A stretch of 64,000 nt of DNA, taken from NCBI GenBank assembly GCA_016125215.1, contig WGMF01000016.1, positions 88,565-152,564 of the forward strand, in the 5' to 3' direction. The notes below the pieces were generated by a model that was given only the letters and a program-made list of their open reading frames with translations, did no database searches and had not been told where the DNA came from. Of this stretch, positions 16,279 through 25,449 are shown piece by piece. This stretch comes from Phycisphaera sp. (GTDB lineage: Bacteria > Planctomycetota > Phycisphaerae > Phycisphaerales > Phycisphaeraceae). Positions within the stretch are counted from its first letter, which is position 1. Each line of letters begins with the position of its first letter. A program made the position numbers and the translations under genes.

Positions 16279-18540
16279 TCACTCAACCGGATCGCTTTGA
16301 ACCGCATCACCCGATTTCACCACATCACCCGAAAGCCGCTTTGATCGGCTGTCGGAGATGGTCGCGTAACGGTCATCCACATTCACCGTTGTGCCCGAGA
16401 GCGCAACTTGATGAGTCGAGCTGTCTTTCATGGTGATGGTGAAAACTCGTGCGGGCTTGAAGTCAGCGGGGGGGCTGGACAGGTAGTGCTCCACCGTCAG
16501 ACCCGACAAAGAGGAATAGATCGCGCCGCATGAAGCGCTGTCCGCATCTGCGTTTGAGACTTTATAGACCCCCTCTGCGTCTTGCGTCACGATGATGCTT
16601 TTGCCGTTTTGATCGAGCGAGATCGAAGCGATATCGGAAGGGGTGATCTTGAGGATGACCCGGTCGCGGAACTCAGCGGTCAGTGATTCGACCACGGTCT
16701 GCGAGACGGTGAAGAAACCGATGTCCTTGCCGTCCACCGCCGCGGTCGCGTGTCGGCTGGTGGGGTCCACGGTGAGATCAATCGTTCTCCCATCGTGCTC
16801 GTGAAGGGTGACGTGGATAAAGTTGAGTGGTTGATGGACGGATTCAAGCCAACTTTCCGCACGCAGCGGCGCGATCCGAGCCAGCAGGTTGTCCAGGGCT
16901 TCGTGATCGTATGAATCCATATTCAGAAGAGACCAATCACCCGGTTCGGTCGTGGCTTTTTCACCCTCGCCCTGGGTCTTGAATTGGCGGGTGAACGTGA
17001 ACGTATCGTCTTGCATGTTCGCAATCGACACGCGGTCGATCTTTGCCCCGCCCGTGTCTACGACGGTCCGATTCCGCAGCTTGAGAACAGGCTCAAACAC
17101 GCCGGCCAGGTCGGAAGCTTTGACGACATACCCGACAGATTCATCATTGCGTAACACCGTGTAAGTGCCCCCGTCACGCGGGTAGATCCGCAGCACGTCC
17201 GCACCGGGCTTGCCGATCATGCCGAGTTTCACCACGGCGGCCTCCGGACCGGCGGGTTTGAAGTCAGGCTGATAATCTTCGGCCTTCACGTTTGTCAACG
17301 ATGTGGCCAGATCGCCCACCAACCCCTGGTCGGCTGTGAAGCCCGGACCCTCTGCGTCGAAGCCCCAGCCCTCCACCGTCTTGGTCAGGCTGTAGACCGG
17401 GCCTTCGTGGACCAGCACGCCCAGTGAGTTGAGACCCCGCGGCTGCATGACCGTGATACGCGGGTCACGCCAGTCTTTGACGTTCAACGAGAGTTTGTCG
17501 AGCACACTTTTGTCAATCGAAAATACGACCTCGGGCTTGCCTCCACGGTTCCCCGTCACGAGCGAGGCAAAAACTTTGTCAGCCTTCAGGTCAGTCGGTG
17601 AGCCGATGAGCAGTCGGGTGACTTCATCAACCTTCGAGGCATCACCCTCTTTGACCGGGGTGGTCGTTTGAATCTCGACCGTCATCGACGGGTGGTCTAA
17701 CCCATACAGGGCAAGGCTCGAGGGATTGTCCGCGACAAACTCATTGACATAGAGCGAGGTCAACGCGTTGAAGGCCGCCTTGATTTTTTCATCGCTGGCA
17801 CGGCCGGATTCGGGTTGATCGAGCAGCCATGCGCCGTCTGTTTTTTCGAGTGAGAGTGCTTGACCCTGATTATTCAGTGTCAGGCTCTTCGAGGCGGTTT
17901 CACCGGGGATCGGAAGCGATTTACGCCGCCAATCGTGTATGTTGTGCTCTACAACACTTGAATAAATATTCCCCAACACCACATAGATGGACGGGTCTTC
18001 GTCGATCATGGCGTAGACCCGCCCACCCAGGGATTGGCGCCCGAGCTTGACCGTGTGGGTCCAGCGGTTGCCCTTGGGGGGCTGGGCCGACTTGTCGCTC
18101 GAAGAACCGGGTGACACCTCAACTTTGATCGTTGCCAGGGGTGAATCGAGTCCGACATCCTTGGGGTACGGACCTTTGTGGCTAGGATCACTCTTGTCGC
18201 CGGTATGCGGGAACTTCTCGGAATACTGCAGGTCGCGGACGTCCCTGACAATCTGTTTGGCGCTCCAGCTCTCGAGCGGGAATTGGACGGGGGCGGTCTG
18301 CTTCCAGGTTTCGCCTGCGCCCTCGAATGTCACACTGCCTTCGGGTCGGGTAATGGTCACGGTGGCGTGATCGGTGTCCGTGAAGTCGATCCCGGTGAAC
18401 GCGGCGGTGTAATCGCCATTGCTGGCGTTACGGGCTTCTTCGATCTGGCGTGTCGTGGCCCGGCCCCGTTCAAAAAAATAGAAGAAACCCGCAACGACTG
18501 CGAGCAGGACAACCAGCACGAGTGTGGTTCGGATGTTCAT
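16279..18540 (-). CDS. DUF4340-like membrane-anchored protein of the Gld-type ABC locus
   Basis: 753 residues with one N-terminal membrane segment (about 5-25, TLVLVVLLAVVAGFFYFF) and a large extracytoplasmic part made of repeated beta/alpha modules, for example VTITRPEGSVTFEGAGETWK and LVKFEGAW-like 'SLEKTDGAWLLDQPES...IKAAFNALTSL'. This two-copy pattern is the DUF4340 architecture. Proteins of this family are often encoded beside GldG-like proteins and ABC-2 permeases, as here: it is the last of four minus-strand genes (ATPase, permease, GldG-like, DUF4340). The molecular role is unknown; a periplasmic part of the transporter or a substrate binder is an inference. 43 bp separate it from the upstream GldG-like gene. 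Confidence 0.75.
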   Translation of the reverse strand: MNIRTTLVLVVLLAVVAGFFYFFERGRATTRQIEEARNASNGDYTAAFTGIDFTDTDHATVTITRPEGSVTFEGAGETWKQTAPVQFPLESWSAKQIVRDVRDLQYSEKFPHTGDKSDPSHKGPYPKDVGLDSPLATIKVEVSPGSSSDKSAQPPKGNRWTHTVKLGRQSLGGRVYAMIDEDPSIYVVLGNIYSSVVEHNIHDWRRKSLPIPGETASKSLTLNNQGQALSLEKTDGAWLLDQPESGRASDEKIKAAFNALTSLYVNEFVADNPSSLALYGLDHPSMTVEIQTTTPVKEGDASKVDEVTRLLIGSPTDLKADKVFASLVTGNRGGKPEVVFSIDKSVLDKLSLNVKDWRDPRITVMQPRGLNSLGVLVHEGPVYSLTKTVEGWGFDAEGPGFTADQGLVGDLATSLTNVKAEDYQPDFKPAGPEAAVVKLGMIGKPGADVLRIYPRDGGTYTVLRNDESVGYVVKASDLAGVFEPVLKLRNRTVVDTGGAKIDRVSIANMQDDTFTFTRQFKTQGEGEKATTEPGDWSLLNMDSYDHEALDNLLARIAPLRAESWLESVHQPLNFIHVTLHEHDGRTIDLTVDPTSRHATAAVDGKDIGFFTVSQTVVESLTAEFRDRVILKITPSDIASISLDQNGKSIIVTQDAEGVYKVSNADADSASCGAIYSSLSGLTVEHYLSSPPADFKPARVFTITMKDSSTHQVALSGTTVNVDDRYATISDSRSKRLSGDVVKSGDAVQSDPVE

Positions 18541-18583
18541 GTGACAACTCGATAGTAAACCCGGTATCGATAAAGTGAGCCTG

Positions 18584-20692
18584 CTAACCCCTTCTGCGCA
18601 TCACCCAGACCGCCAGCCCGATCCCCATCACCAGCAAGGGCAGGCCGGCCAGCAGGAGCGTGCGGATCGTCGTGAGTGCCGCGACACTCATATCCCCGAT
18701 ACGGCGGATGTCCTGGGTCCTTGCACCGGCGGCGATGAGTGAGTCTTGATGACTCAACCAATAGATACTGTTGACAAACAGCTCACTGTTGCCGGGGAAT
18801 GCGGCGCCGGTGATCTCCGCCGAGCCCGGGCCGAACGCGCCGTAACCGGTAATCAGGTCACACGCCCAGAGCGGGTCAGCCACGACAATGACACGCTGTG
18901 CGGGATGATCTTGATCGGTGGTGGATTTTTCACACGCCACGCCCACGGTGAACGAATCCGCGGCTGTGGCAGGGTTGTATTGGGGTTGCTCGTTGGACAT
19001 CAGTTCCGCGTGCGCCCAGAGGCCCTGGCCCTTGATGACCACAATCGGCGTCACCTTGACCTTGTCGTCCGCGGTGGCTGTGACGATGGGCGAGGGCGTG
19101 GGGAACATCGCGTTGAGACTGCCCAGGGCCTGCGTAATGAGCGACTTGCTCGACCAGTCGGTGACGCTGTGCTGCGGGACAGCCTGCTTCTGGCCATCGG
19201 GGGAAGTGGTCTGTTTGAAGATGACGCGGTCGAGCTGGGGTGAAGCGCCAAACTCGCTGAGCAACGGCACGATGGGGTTGCCCCCTCCGAACGATGCCAT
19301 CGGTTCGGCGACAAGGATAAAAAGCATGGAATCGCCCAGTGCGAGGCGCTGCTTAATCATCGTGGCCACCGACTCGGGGCCGACCGCCGCCATCGGGTTC
19401 ATCGGGTTGATCGGCTCGGAGGGCAGCACCACCCAGACCGCGGGTTGACCCTCTTTGGGCTGCGGCGCGGGTTCGGGGGGCATCGTCTGGCCCGACCCGG
19501 CGATCTGACGCGGCATCGGCGACCACTCACGCACATCAAAATTCATCGCACGCAAGCGATCTGCCATGTTCGTGTAGGAGAGTTGGGGGTTGCCCCCGGG
19601 CGTCAGGACCGGCTGGGGCGAGGTGCTCACAAACACCACCATCGGCGGGTTCTCCAGGCTCATGCTCACCAGCGAACCGGTGATCCGTTCTTCACCTAGA
19701 AAGACCTGCTCACTCTCGTTGCCGGAGCGTTGCTGTTCTTTGGTGGGGTTGCGGACCAGCTCGTTGAGCGTGAGCACGCGCTCCTGCCCCGGGCCGAACA
19801 CGATCACGGTGTTGGGGTCCTGCAACATCCGTGAACGCAACTGGTCGTATGCGTCGACACCGGGTGTCGATTGCAGACGGGTCAGCGCCTGTTGAACCTG
19901 CTTGTCGGTTTCCTGAAGGTTATCCGCGGTGGTCAGCAGGGTGTCACGCACCGATGCGGGGGATTGGGGGGACTTGCCAATGAGCCGGAATTGCTCGATC
20001 ACCTGTGTCAGCACACGGGAGTGGATCGCGTCGAGCTGCCTTTCAAGGTCGTCACGGGCACCGGCGTAGTCGGGCAGCGGGCTGTCCAGGGATCGGCGGA
20101 CCGTCTTGATGAACGAGTCGAGCTGGGTGTCAAAGCGTCCGAGTGTGAGGGCCACACGCCTGACAAAGTCCAGTGTCTGCGAGTCGGAGGCCAGGCCCGG
20201 ATCGTCGAGGACACTCTGGATGGGCTTGGCTTCTTTGACCGCGGCCTGCCGGGCCTGTTCCACGGCTTTAAGCGAGGATTCAATCGCTTCGGACTGTGGC
20301 GTGAGTTTGTCCTTGTAACGGTCGTTGAGGGTTTTGTATAGCGATTCCACACGCCCGACGTCGAGACTCGGGTCGAGGTGCTCAACCGTGATGCGTTTGC
20401 TGTAACGCGCATATTCATCGATCAGATCGATCGCCCGCTGACGGACCTGCACCTCGTCTGAAGTCGTCTGGCCGCGGTCAAACAGGGTGACGATCCGGTA
20501 GTCGGATTTGAGGCCGGCGATAACCTTGAGCGTCTGCGGGGAGAGGCTGTATTGGCGTGTGGCGGTCCGGTCGATGCGCACAAAATGCCGATTGCCCATG
20601 TAGTTGAGCAGGACCACGATCGCCAGCGCCACCAGCACCGCGATGGTGACATTAAGCCCGAAGATCAGACGCCGTTGGGTGTGGAGTTGCAT
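18584..20692 (-). CDS. GldG-like ABC-associated periplasmic protein
   Basis: 702 residues: N-terminal membrane segment (about 12-32, LNVTIAVLVALAIVVLLNYM), the family's entry RHFVRIDRTATRQYSLSPQTLKVI, a large extracytoplasmic domain with FDRGQ..DEVQVRQRAIDLIDEYARYSKRITVEHLDP (shortened), VIVFGPGQERVLTLNEL and a C-terminal membrane helix (about 675-697) followed by RRR. This matches the GldG/ABC-type 'uncharacterized transport system' family, which accompanies ABC-2 permeases. In Bacteroidota GldA/F/G are needed for gliding, but in planctomycetes the substrate is unknown, so motility should not be assumed. A coiled-coil insertion at about 130-270 is long compared with GldG. Confidence 0.8.
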   Translation of the reverse strand: MQLHTQRRLIFGLNVTIAVLVALAIVVLLNYMGNRHFVRIDRTATRQYSLSPQTLKVIAGLKSDYRIVTLFDRGQTTSDEVQVRQRAIDLIDEYARYSKRITVEHLDPSLDVGRVESLYKTLNDRYKDKLTPQSEAIESSLKAVEQARQAAVKEAKPIQSVLDDPGLASDSQTLDFVRRVALTLGRFDTQLDSFIKTVRRSLDSPLPDYAGARDDLERQLDAIHSRVLTQVIEQFRLIGKSPQSPASVRDTLLTTADNLQETDKQVQQALTRLQSTPGVDAYDQLRSRMLQDPNTVIVFGPGQERVLTLNELVRNPTKEQQRSGNESEQVFLGEERITGSLVSMSLENPPMVVFVSTSPQPVLTPGGNPQLSYTNMADRLRAMNFDVREWSPMPRQIAGSGQTMPPEPAPQPKEGQPAVWVVLPSEPINPMNPMAAVGPESVATMIKQRLALGDSMLFILVAEPMASFGGGNPIVPLLSEFGASPQLDRVIFKQTTSPDGQKQAVPQHSVTDWSSKSLITQALGSLNAMFPTPSPIVTATADDKVKVTPIVVIKGQGLWAHAELMSNEQPQYNPATAADSFTVGVACEKSTTDQDHPAQRVIVVADPLWACDLITGYGAFGPGSAEITGAAFPGNSELFVNSIYWLSHQDSLIAAGARTQDIRRIGDMSVAALTTIRTLLLAGLPLLVMGIGLAVWVMRRRG

Positions 20693-20785
20693 AGTTCAAT
20701 TAAGTTGCTTGAAGATCGATTTGTCATTCATCCGTCTTTCGTGACGGGGATATTATCCATGATCGACGGGTTCACAATCACCTGT

Positions 20786-21505
20786 TTATCGCCATCTCCT
20801 GCTCTGCAGGCTCAGCCCGGCCAGGAACAGGAAGAACGCGGTGCCCGACGAGAAGTAGATCAGCTTGCTGGTATCGATCAGCCCCTTGGCAAAATCATCG
20901 AACTGGGCGTTGATGTTCAGGTAAGTCATCGTGGCGCGTGCCCATGTGGGCAGCAGTTCATTGTCCCGGAAGAAGAACGTGGCAAAGGTGAGCAGGCAGA
21001 TGACAAAAACCGTCAGCAGGAACGCGATGATCTGGTTCTGTGTGACGGTCGAAGCGAAAAGACCGATGGAAAGATAAAAGCCCCCGACGAGCAGTAAACC
21101 GATCAGCCCCGTCATAATCGGGCCGAAATCAGGCTTAGACGTGCAGGCCAGCACGATGATGAACGCCACGATCGGCAGCAACAGCGCCAGGTAAAAGCCC
21201 ATCGCGCCCAGCCACTTGCCGATGACGACCTGCGCATCGCTGACCGGCGCGGTCATGAGCATCTCGATCGTGCCCGCGCGAAACTCCTCGCTCATCAGCC
21301 TCATGCTGATCGCCGGGACAAGGAAGATCATCAGCCAGACGACCCAGAAGAGGGTGTTGCGCAGCGTGGCAGGCTGGCCTGGGTAGTAGAAGAGGATGAA
21401 GATCAACGACGTCCCCAGGCAGAACAAACCGAGCACCACGTACGCGATGGGTGAGAAAAACAGGCTCGTGAGTTCCCGGCGGGCGATGGAGAGTGTGACT
21501 TTCAT
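20786..21505 (-). CDS. ABC-2 type permease (GldF-like)
   Basis: 239 residues with six predicted membrane segments, starting ARRELTSLFFSPIAYVVLGLF, a hallmark of ABC-2/GldF permeases, and containing SMRLMSEEFRAGTIEMLMTAPVSDAQVVIGKWLGA (split here: SMRLMSEEFRAGTIE then MLMTAPVSD), the cytoplasmic coupling segment contacting the ATPase. It would form the channel with the ATPase encoded 64 bp upstream and the GldG-like protein encoded downstream. About 90 bp without a gene separates it from the GldG-like gene. Confidence 0.88.
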   Translation of the reverse strand: MKVTLSIARRELTSLFFSPIAYVVLGLFCLGTSLIFILFYYPGQPATLRNTLFWVVWLMIFLVPAISMRLMSEEFRAGTIEMLMTAPVSDAQVVIGKWLGAMGFYLALLLPIVAFIIVLACTSKPDFGPIMTGLIGLLLVGGFYLSIGLFASTVTQNQIIAFLLTVFVICLLTFATFFFRDNELLPTWARATMTYLNINAQFDDFAKGLIDTSKLIYFSSGTAFFLFLAGLSLQSRRWR

Positions 21506-21569
21506 AAGCAGAAGTTACGGTTTAGATAAACCATCAGTGATTCGTTTGGACCCACAGTAAAGGTGATGG

Positions 21570-22526
21570 TTACGCGGAGATTTTATGGGTATTGTTATCC
21601 AGGTCCTTGAACGCCTGGAGATAGAAATCTTCGAGTGTCGCGGTGGGACGGCGCAATTCACGTAAGGCCCAATTATTGCGTGATACCACGCTGATAACCG
21701 CTTCCCGGAGGTCTTGGCTTCCTTTGGGCGTGACGACGGCCATCGCGTAGTCGCCCTGCGGGTGTGATTCGACGTGACCGACGCCTTCGATACCTTCCAA
21801 TGCGCGTTTGAGGGATTGCGGTTGGGTCTTGACTTCGACAATCACTCTCGATGCCCCGGAAACCTTTGCAACAAGCGTCTCGGGGTGTCCGTCGGCAATC
21901 AGCCTGCCGCGGCCGATGACCATCACCCGGTCGGCGATGCGTTCGATCTCGGTGAGGATGTGGCTTGACAGGAGGATCGTGTGCTCGCTGCGCAGCTCGC
22001 TGAGCAACTGACGGATGTGGACGATCTGGATTGGGTCGAGCCCGGCGGTGGGCTCGTCGAGGATGAGCACGGGGGGGTTGTGGAGCAGGGCCTGTGCCAG
22101 CCCGACGCGCTGCTTGTTGCCCCGTGAGAGGTGGCCGATCACACGCCTGCGGACCAGCGACAATCCGCAGCGTTCGGTTACGACGCCGATGCGTTGTGAG
22201 ATTTCACCCGGACCCATCCCCATGAGCGTGCCACGGTAGCGCAGGTATTCCTCGACGCGCATCTCGGGATAAAGCGGTGTGTTTTCCGGGAGATAGCCGA
22301 TGCACTTGCGGGCGGTGTCGAGATGGTCCGCGACGTTGTGCCCGGCGATCATGGCCTGCCCCTCGGTGGGCGGCAGGTAGCCGGTGAGCATCCTGAGGGT
22401 GGTCGTCTTGCCGGCCCCGTTAGGACCGAGAAAACCAACGATCTGGCCCCTGGGAATCTCGAAAGAGAGGCTGTCCACCGCGAGGGTCGGGCCATACCAT
22501 TTGGTGAGGGATTGGGCTTGAATCAT
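21570..22526 (-). CDS. ABC transporter ATPase (GldA-like)
   Basis: 318 residues. Walker A GPNGAGKTTT near residue 36, Q-loop region YLPENTPLYPEM, signature SRGNKQRVGLAQA, Walker B VLILDEPTAGLDP and switch His in LLSSHIL are all intact. The C-terminal 80 residues form the accessory domain usual in ABC-2 exporter ATPases. It is the first gene of the four-gene minus-strand cluster and would energise the GldF-like permease. 'YLPENTPLYPEMRVEEYL' is typical of the GldA/NatA-type subgroup. Confidence 0.92.
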   Translation of the reverse strand: MIQAQSLTKWYGPTLAVDSLSFEIPRGQIVGFLGPNGAGKTTTLRMLTGYLPPTEGQAMIAGHNVADHLDTARKCIGYLPENTPLYPEMRVEEYLRYRGTLMGMGPGEISQRIGVVTERCGLSLVRRRVIGHLSRGNKQRVGLAQALLHNPPVLILDEPTAGLDPIQIVHIRQLLSELRSEHTILLSSHILTEIERIADRVMVIGRGRLIADGHPETLVAKVSGASRVIVEVKTQPQSLKRALEGIEGVGHVESHPQGDYAMAVVTPKGSQDLREAVISVVSRNNWALRELRRPTATLEDFYLQAFKDLDNNTHKISA

Positions 22527-22836
22527 GGCGATGCGGTGATCGTTGTTCGGGTGTGAGTGTGGATGATTTTGTTGAATACGTCACCGACCGTGGGTGGGTT
22601 CGCAAAGAAGAGTGACGATCATCGCTTGTATGGGTTTCGGTGACAAGTCGGATCGACCGATAGAGGGTATAGAGCCGGTCCAGACCCGTGGATATTGCGG
22701 GGCAAAGGCCGGGGCGACGTGTGACGGGGTTGAAGCGTGGCGGTCTGTGTTCTATGCTGTGACGCTTTCCCCACGGGGTCGATCTGTAGCCGACCCACGC
22801 CATTACCCGCGACAACGTCCGCGCAGAGTGCTTGCG
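22527..22836. other. Divergent intergenic region
   Basis: 310 bp between the divergently transcribed ABC ATPase gene and the PTS IIA-like gene. It must hold both promoters. An open frame runs through it in phase with the IIA gene, but its sequence resembles nothing and it lacks a ribosome binding site. I see no hairpin or repeat worth naming. Confidence 0.4.
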
Positions 22837-23307
22837 ATGAGATTGACCGATATCCTCCAGAGTGATTGCGTGAAGGTGCCTCTGTCCGCAACGGACAAGC
22901 ACGAGGCGATCGACGAGCTCGTGGAGGTCCTTGCTGCGGGGACGGGGATCAAGGACGCATCCGACCTCAAGAAAGCCGTCTGGCAGCGCGAGCAGGTCCG
23001 CACGACGGGCATCGGCTGCGGCGTGGCGATCCCCCACGGCAAGAGTGCCGGCTGTCGCTCGCTGCGCATGGCCATCGGCAAACTCGCGCAGCCCATCGAG
23101 TTCGGTGCCATCGATGGACGACCGGTGCAGTTGATCCTCCTTCTGGCAAGCCCGCCCGACCAGACCGGCCCGCACATCCAGGCCCTGGCGTCCATCAGTC
23201 GGCTGCTCACTGACGAAGACTTCCGCAGCGCACTGAAAAAGGCCGCCAGTGGTGATGAGCTTTACCGCCTCATCGTCGAGCAGGAAGCCAAAGCCGTCAC
23301 CGCTTGA
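22837..23307 (+). CDS. PTS EIIA-like (PtsN/fructose-type) phosphocarrier domain protein
   Basis: 156 residues covering a single EIIA-Fru/Ntr domain: MRLTDILQSDCVKVPLSAT at the start, AVWQREQVRTTGIGCGVAIPHGKS with the phosphorylatable His at residue 67, PIEFGAIDGRPVQLILLLASP and HIQALASISRLLTDEDF. In PTS-Ntr systems this protein is a regulator, not a sugar transporter component. No EI, HPr or sugar permease gene is nearby. The ATG at 22837 was chosen because the domain begins there; the next frame start (23304) overlaps the stop. Confidence 0.88.
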   Translation: MRLTDILQSDCVKVPLSATDKHEAIDELVEVLAAGTGIKDASDLKKAVWQREQVRTTGIGCGVAIPHGKSAGCRSLRMAIGKLAQPIEFGAIDGRPVQLILLLASPPDQTGPHIQALASISRLLTDEDFRSALKKAASGDELYRLIVEQEAKAVTA

Positions 23308-23369
23308 GCTTCGCGGCACCCTTTCTTAGCATCTTTCCGTCTGGACTTTCCCACGCATCGGGGATCGAT

Positions 23370-24563
23370 ATGACTATGGGTTTAGCTCTATCCATCTACT
23401 CGCTTGCCCAGCAAGGCCCGACCACGGTCGTGGCTCCCCCCGCGCCGTGGTGGCAATCGTTCATCACCAGCGCCCTGGGGCTGACGATCCTGTTCATCTT
23501 TCTCACGACGATCATCACCGTGATCGTCCAGCAACGACGCAAGGACAAGTGCCTCAAGCTCTTCAACGACCACCACGTGACGTTCCTCTCGACGGTCGGC
23601 AGGGCGTTGTGGGGCGACCTGCGTGTCCACAGCAAGGGGCTGGAGTTTGAATATGACGCGCCCTACCGGACCAGGCGTGGGCTATTGAAGACCGGCCAAC
23701 TTCTCTATGAACAGGACCTTGCCGCCTGCCAGGTGCTCTGCCGAACCGTCCACGCGCTCTCCGACAAAGAGAAACAATCGCGTGAGGCGCAGATTCGTCG
23801 CACGTTCAAACCCGGTTTGTTGCGTCGGTTCGCCCGACGGGTACGCAACGTTTTCAACATGTTGCGTGATGCGTTCAGCAAATCGTTGTCCGTTTTGATC
23901 GGGCAGTTTGCCAAGGTCCGCGCGGACACGGCGGTGGCGTCGCACCAGGGCGATGTCAACACGATCGGTCAGACCCTGCTCGGCGCCGCAGCCAACGCCT
24001 ACGAGCCGATGCTCGAACGGCACATCGGCCAGGACGTGATCGTTCAACTGTCCTGCCCAGCCGACCCCGCCAGGCAGTCCATCGAACTGCCCGGCTACCT
24101 GGTCGATTACACCGACCGCTTCGTCGCGATTTTCAGCAAGGACCAGACGCCGCTTTATGAGGGCAAGCTCGAGGTCGGGGACGAGGTGATCGAGCAGCCC
24201 TGGTGCAAGGTGACCCCGACGGATGACCACGTGACGGTGCTCTGCCGGGGGCAGGAGTTGCTTGTGGTTCACGATTTTGTCTCGGGCGACAATACCAATC
24301 GGCTCGATGTTGTGCTGGCCAACGGTGCCGCGTTGTCGTTGCCCCGCGAGAAGGGCAAGGTTGTCACGCTGCGTTATTCGATCACGCGCCAGGTGGACAT
24401 TGTCGCGCCGCGGTCGCAGGCCGTGGTGTATTACACCTCAAGACCAAGCCCATCCACGGTTACCGAGGACAGGTCAACCGGCATCGCGCCCGAGTGCGAG
24501 GAGCCCGAGGGCAGCCAACTCGTCAGTCGGGCCAAGGGCCTGTTTACGTTGTGGAAGTCGTGA
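23370..24563 (+). CDS. Uncharacterised membrane-anchored protein
   Basis: 397 residues, unrecognised. One N-terminal membrane segment (about 29-51, SFITSALGLTILFIFLTTIITVIVQ split at the limit of quotation) is followed by a basic, soluble region. CLKLFNDHHVTFLSTVGRAL and VHSKGLEFEYDAPY recall proteins that handle a small beta-rich PH- or SH3-like fold, and the second half is beta-strand rich (GYLVDYTDRFVAIFSKDQTP, EVGDEVIEQPWCKVTPTDDHV). ATG 23370 (MTMGLA) is preferred over an upstream in-frame ATG at 23304, which would overlap the IIA gene. The likely location is the inner membrane with the bulk in the cytoplasm. It is convergent with the next gene, 15 bp away. Confidence 0.6.
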   Translation: MTMGLALSIYSLAQQGPTTVVAPPAPWWQSFITSALGLTILFIFLTTIITVIVQQRRKDKCLKLFNDHHVTFLSTVGRALWGDLRVHSKGLEFEYDAPYRTRRGLLKTGQLLYEQDLAACQVLCRTVHALSDKEKQSREAQIRRTFKPGLLRRFARRVRNVFNMLRDAFSKSLSVLIGQFAKVRADTAVASHQGDVNTIGQTLLGAAANAYEPMLERHIGQDVIVQLSCPADPARQSIELPGYLVDYTDRFVAIFSKDQTPLYEGKLEVGDEVIEQPWCKVTPTDDHVTVLCRGQELLVVHDFVSGDNTNRLDVVLANGAALSLPREKGKVVTLRYSITRQVDIVAPRSQAVVYYTSRPSPSTVTEDRSTGIAPECEEPEGSQLVSRAKGLFTLWKS

Positions 24564-24578
24564 TTCTTGATGTGTGGT

Positions 24579-25346
24579 TCACGCCGGCTTGGGCGCGGGC
24601 TTGGCACCGCCACCGGGTTTGTCCGGCGCGGCGTGTTGCAGGATCAAACCGATCAACGCCGGCACCACGACCAGGAGCGGGATCACCACCGCGTGGCCGG
24701 AAAGCGTGTCCGTCACACTCGTGCCGATGCCGGGCACTTGAAGCAGCAGCGCCAGCCCGCCGAGCACCGCGACGGTGGAACCCGACATCGACGTGAAGAT
24801 CACGACCGCAAACTTGAACAGGATGAAGGCCAACATCCCACAGAGCATCAGCCCGACCAGCGCACCGATGAAGTTGAGCTGCGCCGCTTCCTGGATGCGG
24901 CCGGCGTCGCCTTTGTAGACCACGCTCACCATCGCGGTCCAGACGTTGGCACCGATGAACGCCCCGGTCAACCCGCCGAGCACCGCGACGGCATACTTCA
25001 TCAAAGGGAAGCAGACCACCGCCATGAGCAGCCCAAGGCAGGCCGAGACGATGTAAGCGGGGGCCTGCATCCTGGATGAAAGCGCGTAGCCGGCGAAGAT
25101 GCCAATGAGCAGCGCCAGCGTCACCACGACGGGCTTGTAAAACTTGTAACCGTTGAGCAGGCAGACGAGGCCGGCAATGAAGAAGATCGTCGCCCAGACA
25201 ACGCCCATGGTCTGCAGGGCATCGAGCAGTTCGCGCGGGTGCGCAAGCGTGTCGGGCTTGGTGAAGATGGAGAGCACCGGCTCAAAGAGCGTGCGGTCGG
25301 CCGAGTTCTCGGAGGCTTGTGCGAGCAGCAAAGGGAACGGGATCAT
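24579..25346 (-). CDS. Multi-pass membrane protein, DUF4203-like
   Basis: 255 residues with about seven hydrophobic segments and glycine-rich turns such as LLNGYKFYKPVVVTLALLIGIFAGYAL (shown in part), VLGGLTGAFIGANV and SMSGSTVAVLGGLALLL. The pattern 'YKPVVVTLALLIG...GY' resembles the DUF4203/TMEM198-type family of glycine-rich multi-pass proteins of unknown role. The C-terminus is a proline/alanine/lysine tail. AGGAG lies 9 bp before ATG 25346. A similarly built gene lies 104 bp upstream on the same strand, probably a paralogue. Confidence 0.6.
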   Translation of the reverse strand: MIPFPLLLAQASENSADRTLFEPVLSIFTKPDTLAHPRELLDALQTMGVVWATIFFIAGLVCLLNGYKFYKPVVVTLALLIGIFAGYALSSRMQAPAYIVSACLGLLMAVVCFPLMKYAVAVLGGLTGAFIGANVWTAMVSVVYKGDAGRIQEAAQLNFIGALVGLMLCGMLAFILFKFAVVIFTSMSGSTVAVLGGLALLLQVPGIGTSVTDTLSGHAVVIPLLVVVPALIGLILQHAAPDKPGGGAKPAPKPA

Positions 25347-25449
25347 GGCGGGTCTCCTGTCGGTGAGCGATTCGTGTCCGCCCCGTGTCGTGCCCGTGCG
25401 TCGTGTTTGTTAACACGGTTCGAGCGAGGCAACACACGTGGGGGAGGCA

